Shown piece after piece: positions 43,419 to 53,150 of a stretch of 64,000 bases of DNA. The position numbers were made by a program, and so were the translations under genes. The notes beneath the pieces were generated by a model. That model was not told the DNA's origin and ran no database searches. It worked only from the letters and a program-made list of their open reading frames with translations. Position 1 is the stretch's first letter; every line of letters starts with the position of its first letter. This DNA comes from Callorhinus ursinus (lineage: Eukaryota > Chordata > Mammalia > Carnivora > Otariidae): the NCBI RefSeq assembly GCF_003265705.1, contig NW_020312828.1:59770212-59834211 (forward strand), written 5' to 3'.

Positions 43419-44644
43419 GTAATGTCTTCATTTTCCTTTGTGTAGACCAACAAATTTTATTTTTATAATATTGTATTCTTTTTCTTAACAAGTCCCACAA
43501 AACTTGGATTCATTCCTATCAGTTATTGAGAGAGAGAACATCAAAAAAGGATGGTCACATGCTAGGTAATTCAAAAGAATAAAACTAGTACTTAAGGAAT
43601 GTGTTGGAAGAATTAATGAGACCACAGAACATTTTAGCAAAATTAATCTTCATTATAATCATTCTACAAAAGTTACATATTTAGTGAAAATTGCTCTCAT
43701 GCAATTTTGTTGGGTAAAAAAGTGACAATTTTTTTTTTGGTCAAAATAAGCAACAAAATGCAATATTTACCCTGAAATGTGGTATCCATTTTCAATGGAT
43801 TCCCCTTAGTGGCCATTTTCCAGATGTCCATTATTTTTTAAAAACTGGAGATGAAAATTTGAATGTCAGTTATGCGATATGACCATCATAGGTAGCTAAA
43901 TGGGTAGTAGCAGAATAGAATTACTTCAAGAGAATTTAGAAACCGTTTTTCCTACCTTCCCCCATATCAAATCAATGATGAGAAGGGAAAACTCAATGAG
44001 AATGAGAATGGAGGGAACAAGAAAGAGAAAATAAAGAGGAAAGACTGAGATGGAGGAAGAATAATGGAGAGAAATAGAGGTGATGGAAGAAAACAAACAT
44101 CCGTGGTGATTATACACACACTCTTTCTAATTTAATTTTCACCAAGCATTTTCCAGACTGAGCAATCTGAATGCTAGTGAAGCATGTTGTTCAGAAAGCA
44201 GAATTGAAATTCAAAGACGGGCATATATGCCTATAAGACTTCTATTGTTCTAGACCACCATAGTGCATTTTGCTCCTCTCGGTGCCCAGCAGAGTCAATT
44301 GTATTAGAAAGATGACCCCTGGTAAGGCTGCATTTGTAAATTTTTTCTTCTGAAGGAATTTTGAGTGAATAAGACATCACTTATGAACCAGGATATGGCA
44401 ATTTGCAAACCTGTAATCATTGCAAAGCAATGCCATGAACCAAATTTTTGAGAAAGGTAAACATGACTGTGGATTACAGTGCAGATTCTGGGCACAATGG
44501 AAGAACAACTTAACCCCGTGGAATAGCCTTCTGCATTTTGACCTTCATCTAACTAGCCCTCACTGTATTCAGAATCCTTGGCATCTGGAGCAACCAATTT
44601 TTTTATTTATATAAGAAGTGAAGATCATGAAAATGTTTTCTCTT
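43419..44644. other. Unique non-coding stretch
   Basis: About 1.2 kb without a recognised gene or repeat, except a purine-rich stretch at 43975-44095. Confidence 0.45.
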
Positions 44645-44885
44645 CTAAAGCACAGTGATTAAGAGCACACTGTGCAGGGGTCAGGCAGGTAGGATCCATT
44701 TCTGCCTTCCCACTCCCTAGCTGTTTAACTTGGATAAGTTCTTAACCTCAACAAGTCAGAGTCTTCTTATCTTGAAAATGTGGATAATAATATCTACTTC
44801 ATAGGGGTGTTTTGATGAATAAGTGAGAGTCAGGGTCAAGTACTAACTCAATACCTGACATACAATAGCCACTAGTGACTATTAC
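44645..44885 (+). mobile_element. MIR SINE relic (sense), near full length
   Basis: AAGCACAGTGATTAAGAGCA, TTCTGCCTTCCCACTCCC, TAGCTGTTTAACTTGGATAA, GAAAATGTGGATAATAATAT and CTACTTCATAGGGGTGTT match MIR from tRNA head to 3' end. Confidence 0.88.
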
Positions 44886-45167
44886 AGAACTTCAATTAAT
44901 ATAATGATAATGAGAAACAAAACAGACTCACAGAGTACACAACTAGGTTCAAAGCAAACATGGGTCTGATTTTACTCCAAAAATAACTTGGAAATGAAGA
45001 TCATTGCCAATGAAGACACGAAACATAGCACAAAATTTGCAGATAATTTCTCCAATTGCATTTACTATGGATTCCAAGAACGCTTCAAATCAGGAAAGAA
45101 TGACAGAAGCAAAGACTTCCTTGAAAAGCTGTAGCTACTAAAATAGAAGTGGGGAAGAATGCTTTGT
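44886..45167. other. Unique short stretch
   Basis: Nothing recognised. Confidence 0.4.
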
Positions 45168-45223
45168 AATGTTTGTAATCCAGCATCTCACTGGGAATGT
45201 TTGTAATCCAGCATCTCACTGGG
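45168..45223 (+). repeat. Perfect 28-bp tandem duplication
   Basis: Two identical 28-base units (45168-45195 and 45196-45223), each starting AATGTTTGTAATCC and ending CTCACTGGG, followed by three more matching bases. Confidence 0.97.
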
Positions 45224-45250
45224 AATCCAGACAAAGGCCTCTGTTTTTCA

Positions 45251-45279
45251 AAAAAAAAAAAAGAAGAAGAAGAAGAAGA
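45251..45279 (+). repeat. A run followed by (GAA)n
   Basis: Twelve A then five GAA-type units. Could be a small retroposon tail or a slippage product. Confidence 0.85.
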
Positions 45280-47700
45280 TACGAACTCCATCCCAGCTGC
45301 CCCACAGCTCAGCCATTCAAATTAGCTAGAGCAAGTATCAGTTTGTTTTTTGATCACTGCCCAGCTTGGTGTCTTACTCATCACTACATCCATAATATAG
45401 GACTATTCTTCTAAGAAAATGGCTCTGTTGTGGGTTTGGCAGTGAGAGCTCCAGTTCAGTTCAGCTAAGCTTATTTCTTTTGTTCAAAGGGGAAAAGCTG
45501 TTTACAAATGATCTGCATATAATTAGTTACCTGCTTCTAAAACTGTTTTATTTTTATTTCCTCTCTTCCTTGTGAGAGCTTTCCCATCGGGGAAAGCTGA
45601 TTACTCCTAAGTCATTATAAGCTAATATGCAGTCTAGGTAGGCTGGGTTTTGAATCTCTCTGTTAATGCTGGTTAAATACTTAAAACTAATTAGACCATT
45701 TTAATAGGAGTCATTTATTACATAATGCTTCTTAAGAAAGAACCTTATCGTTCATGCTGATATATACTACCAATTACATATTTATAAATCTTAGTTTAAT
45801 GTTTAAGGTCTGTTAGGCAGGTATATAAGTAAAAGGTGATTCCCAAATGAAAGAAGATTACATGAATGCATATAAAATTATCACTAATAAAATCAAAGAA
45901 ACTCTTTTAAGGCTCAAGAAAAGTCTTAAAACACTGACTACTGAAATGCTTTTCACGTATCTCTGTTATTTCTACGTATAAACACATGAATTCTTGCATT
46001 AGTGATTGGTCAAATACAAGGTAATTCAGACAGCAAATCTCGCTGTGCTGTTTTTACACTGCTCTTAAATTTTAAGCCAAAGAATCCACCACCCCTCCAA
46101 ATCTCAGATGGGCTAACCATGGCTTATGATTCAAGAGTTTCTAAGTACTCATCTAGTTCTAAAAGACAGCTGATTCTAAAATGAACTTTGAGTTTTCTTT
46201 TATGTTCCTTTGAGATAAATAAGACATGAACATCTACTTAAAAAGGAATTTGTGTTATGGGTATATATGCAGTCTTCTTTTTTTCCTGTAGGAGCAAATC
46301 CGTGCTTGCTTAAGTTTTTGTCTCTAGTTTCAGCACCATAGTATTTGGGTTCATTATATGAAATGCAGATAAAGATCTTGAGTTTCTCCTGGGAGCTTCA
46401 GTACATTCTAGAGATCCAAATGAGAACTAAAATGGATTAAGATTCCTTATTGATCCTAGTAAACACTCGCATACATACATTTAAAAAAAAAAAGACTAAA
46501 AAAATGTAACCAGCTTTCAGTAAACACATTAGAAATAGGACTTTTACCTTACCAGATTCAGGTTCATCCTCCTGAATTTGCATATAGTTCTGTGCAGAGG
46601 TGTCTTAAAACTTTATTAATGCATCTAATTAAAGTAATGATAGAGAACTTCCACAGCATCTAATGAAAGAAAACAAAGATTAAATTTAAGTTAATCAGCT
46701 TTTAAATATAAACAAGTACATTCAATCATTAAATGATTCCATTTATTTTTAACAGGTTCTTAGAAGTGAGTCTAATAAACGTCCCACCATTTTTTCTTTG
46801 TTTGCCTGCATGTTTATTAGCATCATTAATCTATTAGTAAAAATCCAAAGGAATATTTCATGCCTGGTATAAACCCATTCTAAGTTTTTGATGAATGGAG
46901 GCAAGTAGGTAGCCAAGATTTTTCGCACAATAAATTCTAAAATACTTCACTGATGTTTCAAGGTAGGGACTTCTAAAAGATTCTAAAACAGACACTAATA
47001 ATAAAGGTTGTCATAAGTTTGTTATCTCAAGATGTTAGTTCTCTGCTTTGAGAAGACAGCGTAACTAGTATTCCTGGTAAATAAGTCAGTGATGGGTTTC
47101 AGAATCTGTTTCCAGCAACCAGAAGTCCAGAGCAGAGGCAAATGTTTTTACATTTTGCAGTTCGGAGATGAAAGAACCAATTTCAAGGCTGATGAAGGAA
47201 GACATCCCTCAGCAGGTGTGGAACAGCCATGATGTAATAACATTCCTCCAAATAGTTTTACTAGAAGCAAAAATCAGAAACCCGTAATCACTTTGACACC
47301 CGGAAAAGTCTATTTGACTCTCTGTACTTTTCCTCAAATAATCAGTGGTCTGTTTGTTGGTTTGTTTTGTTTGATTTTGGTTAGAATAGGTTTGCCCTTC
47401 TAATTGAACAGAAATTAGCATTATCCTATGTGATGTTAGATCTACCATGACTTACCTCAAAATCCTCACCATTTCTCTCGCCATTACGTGTGATGGATGA
47501 AGGATGCATTCCCTGCCCAGACTCAAAGTTATTCATTATTTTTGGCACGCTAGCTCTCACTTCACTCATTTTTCTCCCACTCAAAAAAAACATATTAGCA
47601 GGCAGATGATGAAAATAAGCTCATTATTGAGGTAATCAAGAATTCCTTCTAATCTATAAGGAAAGTAAACTATTCCTAAATTCAGGGATGTTGCTTATTA
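45280..47700. other. 2.4-kb unique stretch, AT-rich, repeat-free
   Basis: No gene or transposon recognised. TAATTAG-type cores at 45520-45526 and 45688-45694, a CTAATTAAAG at 46625 and several TTTATTA sites give it the look of a homeodomain-binding enhancer region, but the cores are common in AT-rich DNA. Confidence 0.45.
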
Positions 47701-47725
47701 ACATTTATTCATTTATTCAACAATT
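47701..47725 (-). mobile_element. L2 relic (antisense), left part
   Basis: ACATTTATTCATTTATTC and AACAA are the reversed L2 terminus. The matching continuation is at 48290-48345. Confidence 0.65.
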
Positions 47726-48289
47726 ATTTTTTATTGTGGAAGAACATTTAACATGAGATCTACCCTCTTAACAAAATTTTAAGTGTACAACACAGTATTG
47801 TTAGCTATAGGCACAGTGTTGTACAATAGATTGTTAGCAGTAATTCAGCTGGCATAACCGAAACTTTGTACCCACTGAATAGCAGTTTCCTATTTCCCCT
47901 CCTCTGGTCTCTGGCAACCACCACTCTACTCTCCATTTCTACAAGTTTGATATATATATAATATATCTATTATCTATCTATCATCTATCTATCTACCTAT
48001 ATATGTAAGAATCATGTAGCATTTGTCCTTCTGTGATTGGTTTATTTCACTTTGAATAATGTCCTCTAGATTCATCCATGTTGTCACACATGGCCAGATT
48101 TCCCTTTTTAAGGCTGGATAATATTCCATTGCATGTATATGTCACATTTTCCTTATGTATCGATTCACTGTTAGACATACAGATTGTTTCCAAATCTATG
48201 CTACTATAAATAACGCTACAATGAATATTGGAATACAGATATCTTTTCGAGATCCTGATTTCAGTTCTTTTTGAAAAATATCCAGAAGA
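47726..48289 (-). mobile_element. L1M LINE 3' end (antisense), inside an L2
   Basis: Reversed L1 3' UTR at left (TTTATTGTGGAAGAACATTT, ACTTTGTACCCACTGAATAG, TCTGGCAACCACCACTC), then reversed ORF2 end (GATTCATCCATGTTGTCACA, GATAATATTCCATTGCATG, ATCTTTTCGAGATCCTGATT). About 560 bp, 5'-truncated. The C-terminal frame is partly open on the minus strand but broken. Confidence 0.88.
47949..48006 (+). repeat. TA/(TATC)n microsatellite
   Basis: ATATATATA followed by CTATTATCTATCTATCATC and related units, within the antisense L1. Confidence 0.9.
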
Positions 48290-48345
48290 GCTCCTATAAT
48301 GTAGCAGGCACAGTTCTAGGAAATGGGGATACTTAGTCATCAGAG
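48290..48345 (-). mobile_element. L2 relic (antisense), right part
   Basis: GAGCTCCTATAATGTAGCAG, CACAGTTCTAGGAAATGG and GGATACTTAGTCATCAG continue the reversed L2 begun at 47701. Confidence 0.7.
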
Positions 48346-48429
48346 AACAAATTACATGTGAAACCCCTTAATAGTGAGCTCATTGTCCCAGTTTGTTACA
48401 ATACTGTGGTTGTTCAAATATGTATTCTT

Positions 48430-49055
48430 CATACAACAGAGTAATGTTTTTTTTATGAAAACACAAATTTAACCATATCACTCCCTTGCTTCAAACACTG
48501 CAGTGGTATCCTTTACCCTCAAGATAAAATTCTAAAACTTTACAGTGGCAAGTCCTACAGCCTGACCTCTGCTACTTCCCCGGGCCCCTCCTGCATCGTG
48601 CCCATCCCCCATTATCTCAGCACCATACTTCTGCCACCTTGGCATCCCTTCAGTTCCTGGAATGCATTCATCCTTCCCAAGTCTGTTCTTTGAGCGGAAA
48701 TCTCTTTTCCTTATTTTTAGTAAACATGTCCAAATATTTTGTCCTTCAAATCTCAGCTTAAATACAACTCCTGCAGGGAAATCTTTCCTGAGTTTCAGAC
48801 TAGGCTGGATGCCTCTATTACTCATTCTTACAGCAGCCTGCACTTTTATATAGCAGCATTTATCTCAATTTTAGCCAAAACATATTTGTTTAAAGCCCAT
48901 CTCCCCTAAAGGACCGTAATGGGGGGCCATAAGCACAGAAATGATGCCTCCCTTATTCCCTCCTATCTTCTCATTGGGCAGCACAATATCTGGTATATTA
49001 TAGGACCTCAATAAGTATTTGATGAATTATTGCATGAAGGAATTATGCAGCATCC
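48430..49055 (+). mobile_element. L2 LINE relic (sense), long 3' fragment
   Basis: AACCATATCACTCCCTTGC, TTCAAACACTGCAGTGG, TTCAGTTCCTGGAATGCATT, AAATCTCAGCTTAAATACA, CTCAATAAGTATTTGATGAA and TTGCATGAAGGAATTA follow L2 from late ORF2 to terminus. About 625 bp. Confidence 0.85.
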
Positions 49056-49062
49056 CAAAGGT

Positions 49063-49191
49063 CAATGATTTTCAAGCCCCTTTTTGTCAGAGGTTCTCTT
49101 GTGCTAACTTATTGGGGAAACAAGACTTAATTCATCCATCAACATTTAGAGCTTTTAAGGCACTGTGAAAAACATAGTTTTCAAACCACTG
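49063..49191. mobile_element. Candidate small hAT-like MITE
   Basis: The ends form imperfect terminal inverted repeats: CAATGATTTTCAAG at left and, read in reverse complement, CAGTGGTTTGAAAACTATG at right. This resembles the CAGNGGTTTTCAA ends of Charlie-type non-autonomous elements. No clear 8-bp target duplication. Confidence 0.4.
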
Positions 49192-49205
49192 CCATTAAAA
49201 ATCAT

Positions 49206-49575
49206 TCCACACAGTGGAATACTATTCATCAATAAAAAGAAACAAACAATGACAGATGTTGCATCATGGATGAATCTCAAAAACATTACTAAATGAAAGA
49301 AGCTGGATGGAAGAGATTACATAGTTTATGATTCCATTTATACGACATGTCCAGAAAAAGCAAGTTTCTGGATACAGAAAATAGATTAGTGGCTGCCTGG
49401 GGGTGGGAATGGGGATTAACTGTAAATGGTCATGAGGGATCTTCTTGAGGGGATGAATATGTTCTAAAACTGATTTATGGTGATGGTTGTACTATTCAGT
49501 AAATTTACTAAAAACTATCCTTGAAATGGGTTGTTTGTATAATATGAAAAATATATCTTAATAAAGTTTGTTTTA
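49206..49575 (+). mobile_element. L1M LINE 3' end (sense)
   Basis: AGTGGAATACTATTCATC, TGGATGAATCTCAAAAACAT, GAAAGAAGCTGGATGG, GATTCCATTTATACGAC, AGTGGCTGCCTGGGGGTGGG, TTATGGTGATGGTTGTACTA and a TTAATAAAG end are the last ORF2 codons and 3' UTR of an old L1. Confidence 0.9.
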
Positions 49576-50569
49576 AAAAAATCATTATTATTAACCATAG
49601 CTGACTTTCAACTGACATTTTTGACACACCTGCAAATATCCTTTGTTTCATTCCAATTTGGCTTTTAAGAACACAGGAAGCTTGTATTGTTTCCTAACAG
49701 TGTCATGGGGGTTCATCTTGTCTAGGGATGGCTAACCTGCAGCAATCACATTTCTCTAAAAGCACTATAAATGCATCTCATAGGTGATCAGATACTGATT
49801 GGTTGGCTCATTCCCTGTGGTAACATATTTGCTTTCTCTGAGATAGATCCTCTAAAATCTCTTGCTGGTAGGAAAAAGTTGTGGAAAAGATGAGGCTTGG
49901 AATAGGAAAACTTTGCCTCTGTGGATAAAGTGGAAAAAAACTTTGAAGAAACAAATGGAAAACATCACACTTTTAGGCAATTACAGACTCTTGGCTGAAA
50001 TTCAGCTTCAGGCTTATCTTGTGGGGAGGAATTTTTAAACACTTCAAAGTCCTACCCAGCGTTATAGCTGTCACCTTAATCTACCCCAAAAACATCCATT
50101 TCAGAAAGTTAGAGTTTCAGAGTATACTGCTGAAGAATTCTGTAATTAGAGTGAAACATAACTGTGAATGCCTACAGGGATTTTTTTTTTCTTTTGCCGT
50201 CATAGTAAAGTCAAGTCAAAAAGTGACTTAAAGAAGAAGGATCTCTTAAAACCACATCGAAAACCATAATGGTGCAGTCCTAAGTAAGGGTGAAATAACC
50301 CCAAGAACAAAAATAAGATTATTTATTATATCAAGTTACACCTACCATTTATGTCAAACATGAATGTTAAAATAACTTCTAGAAAGAGGGAGGAATATTA
50401 GTAGGATGGACTATACTCCAGGAATTCAAGAATTGGAGGCTTTTGCAAAAATAAAAAGATCTAAGATTTCATTCCAGTTTTAGAATTATTTTCTGTAGGG
50501 GATGCCTAGCTGATATTTTCTATCGAGAAGTGTCATTTGGTGTTTTATTTAAGGAAAATGGCTCATCAT
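49576..50569. other. Unique non-coding stretch
   Basis: About 1 kb, no gene or repeat recognised. Confidence 0.45.
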
Positions 50570-50680
50570 CAAACTTGAAAATTTCACATGGTATTGAACC
50601 TCTCTGGACCTAATTTCTTATTTGTAGGATAAACAACATGGTCTTTGAGATCTTTTCCAGTTTAAAAAAAAAATACAGTG
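50570..50680 (+). mobile_element. MIR-family relic (sense)
   Basis: TTGAACCTCTCTGGACC, TAATTTCTTATTTGTAGGAT and TTTGAGATCTTTTCCAGTTT fit a MIR variant. Confidence 0.5.
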
Positions 50681-51229
50681 ATCCCTATCAAATGAACGCT
50701 CACAACCATGTAGAGGATAACCTGCCCATCACACTTGACAATGATAGTGGTAGGCCATGCATGAGGCAGCCAGCAGTAATGTAGGTAGTGAATAATCAAA
50801 GTATAAAGTGTTTTAGCTAGTATGGATTCTACCAAACCCCACAAGTGTAATGATATTTATGGTATTATACAGGTACCTTTTTTTGTTATTGTTAAACTTT
50901 TATCATGTTTTTTAATTTGTGATTTGCCAGGTATGTTTGTGTTTATTTATATGAATGTGTGGTATAATATATGAGGATACGTGTACAGGAATAATATTAA
51001 AATATTTAATAATAAGTTTGTTATGGAAGACAGACATATGGAAGAAATGTCATTAAGGTGCACTGGTGTGTGTATGTGTTTAAAGAACACCTGGTTTTTG
51101 CCGGTCTGATGTCCATCCCTGCCTTGTGCTAGTATTAGCCCCTCCCCACATTGTGCCATTGACACAACTCCCCATTTCAGGCCACGTGAACTGATGGGCT
51201 TGATCTCACCCTGGATTCCAGAGGTGAGC
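50681..51229. other. Unique non-coding stretch
   Basis: No gene recognised. The right end (51100-51229) may belong to the following old repeat. Confidence 0.4.
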
Positions 51230-51650
51230 AAATGATTCAAATATCCAGGCAGAGCAGCTCATCTCTCTGGCTGTACTGACTTGTTAAGAGATGGGCATAT
51301 CATGAGCCAGACCAATCTGATTAGATTCAAGGGCTTTGTTGGTGCTCAAAGAAGGCGGAGCTTTGCGATTCTACCAGGATTGGTGAGGTGGTAATTGGGA
51401 GGAGGTATCTGCAGCTGCTGGTGGCTGCCATGGCTCATTAAGGAAAGATCTAGAAAGGAAATGTCAACAAAGCAAAAAGCAGAGCCAGGAGGAGAGAGAC
51501 AGAGACAGAGATAGGTAAATAGATAAAGAGAGAGAGCAAGAGAGATGTCTGAAGACAATATTTGAGCCTTTTGACCTAAGCATTCCTAAAGTCTCCACCA
51601 GAGGCTTTGGTTCTGCGAGCCAGGCATTCCTCTTCCTTATGCAGACAGCT
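51230..51650. mobile_element. Old interspersed repeat, family unresolved
   Basis: The layout (CATGAGCCAGACCAATCTGA, GGGCTTTGTTGGTG, GCTGCTGGTGGCTGCCATGG, a GA-rich stretch at 51490-51546, ATTTGAGCCTTTTGACC) follows a mammal-wide old repeat that I recall, but I cannot assign its name or class. Confidence 0.5.
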
Positions 51651-51659
51651 TATTCTGGA

Positions 51660-51961
51660 CTGGGAGACCCAGGATCAAAATGAAACATGTTCATCAGAGG
51701 TCATCACCATCTAGTTCTTTCCTTCCCTTTGTGGGTGCCTTTCAGATTTAACTCAGGCGTTACGCTGCCTGAGAACTCTTTCTGGAACCTGTTAACCTTG
51801 AGTTAGCTGAATGCCCTCTCCACCGTGTGGCACTAACCACATCACATTGTTATTATTTGTTAACATCTGTATTTTCTCTGCTTTGTTGTGATCACTGTGA
51901 GGTCAGGAACCTCACTTCTCTGCCCTGTATCCTCGGAATCTATCAGAAGCAGTCAGCTACT
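51660..51961 (+). mobile_element. L2 LINE relic (sense), 3' end, split by a SINE
   Basis: GAACTCTTTCTGGAACC, CCGTGTGGCACTAACCACAT, CACATTGTTATTATTTGTTA and GATCACTGTGAGGTCAGGAA suit the L2 3' UTR. The terminus is broken by the SINE at 51962 and may resume at 52161-52190. Confidence 0.6.
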
Positions 51962-52146
51962 GGGGCGCCTGGGTGGCCCTGTTGGTTAAGCATCTGCCTT
52001 TGGCTCAGGTCATGATCCCAGGGCCTGGGACTGAGCCTCACTTCAGGCTCCCTGCTCAGTGGGGAGTCTGCTTCTCCCTCTCCCTCTGCCCCTTCCTCCT
52101 GCTTGTGCTCTCTTGCTCTCTCAAGTAAATAAAATTAAAAAAAAAA
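51962..52146 (+). mobile_element. CAN SINE (SINEC), sense, young copy
   Basis: GGGGCGCCTGGGTGGCCC head, CT-rich body, AAGTAAATAAAATT tail. Perfect 14-bp target duplications AGCAGTCAGCTACT at 51948-51961 and 52147-52160. Confidence 0.98.
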
Positions 52147-52354
52147 AGCAGTCAGCTACTATTTGATAATTGACTAAACATAAGGCAATGAATTTACAGC
52201 CTTCCAAATTTTAAAGATGGACATGATAGTCCCTTGGAGTCTTCACATCTCTGGGCCAATATATTTTAAATTTACTTTTGCTTTTTATTTTAGCCTATTC
52301 TCCTTTACATTTCTCCCTCAGTGGCCTGCCTTTATCAATCTTTCAATGTAATTA

Positions 52355-52690
52355 TTTAGTCATTCATCAATATTTTAAATGTCTCCTTTGAAGTAACAAC
52401 GGCACTAGACATGAAAAATACAATGTCGAACAAAAGCCCTGTTCTCAAGAACCTTACAGTCGGGACTGTGAGAATGAGAACAATTACAATAAAGTGTGAT
52501 TTGCTTTAGGACTGCATCAAGGAAGGATCTACAGCAGGACGGGCAGCTAACCTAGTTTTAAGAGGTCACCGGAGGCCTGCTGAATGAAAGGACTTTCAGC
52601 TAAATGTTGAGGTGCGCGTAGATGTTAACCTGCTGGAGGAAGGATCACAGGATGTCCTAGGCAGACTGACCAGTTTTCCCAATCACAGAG
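52355..52690 (-). mobile_element. L2 LINE relic (antisense)
   Basis: TAGTCATTCATCAATATTTT, AACGGCACTAGACATG, AGAACCTTACAGTCGGG and GGAGGAAGGATCACAGGATG match reversed L2 3' UTR. Confidence 0.65.
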
Positions 52691-52964
52691 TGATGACAAT
52701 ATTGAGAGGCATTTACCTGAGCTCCACGGGGTTTCTCTTCCAGTGGCAGAAGAGCAAGTTTTAGAGACATGATTTCAATTATTACCTAGGTGACCTATTC
52801 CTTCTCCCACGCTCTTGCCTTGTAAAATTTCTCCAATTGTAATTAGGACTCTTTACTTCACTTTATCACAATACCTACCCAACCCCACAAAATTAACCAA
52901 GATGAGTTTAATTTGGGCTCTGAAAAAGGTCTTCGATAACACACAACCTCCTGAAAATGATAAC
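52691..52964. other. Unique short stretch
   Basis: Nothing recognised. Confidence 0.4.
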
Positions 52965-53150
52965 AGTATTTATTGAGAATCAGTATGTTCAGTCACTATG
53001 GTAAATGCTTTCCCTATGATTTAGGCATTATTATCCCCATTTTATGGATGAATACACTGAGGCTCAAGACTGACCTAAATGTCACCTAGCTGATAAGAAA
53101 TTTGGACTCTAACTGCAGATTCTGAACCACTGGACCACCCCAACACTCTC
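52965..53150 (-). mobile_element. MIR SINE relic (antisense)
   Basis: CAGTATTTATTGAGAATC, TATTATCCCCATTTTATGGA, TGAATACACTGAGGCTCAAG and GTCACCTAGCTGATAAGAAA match reversed MIR well. Confidence 0.88.

Noticed and set aside
48047..48340. 97-codon minus-strand frame
   Set aside because: Composed of the end of an old L1 ORF2 joined to L2 sequence; a fossil, not a gene.
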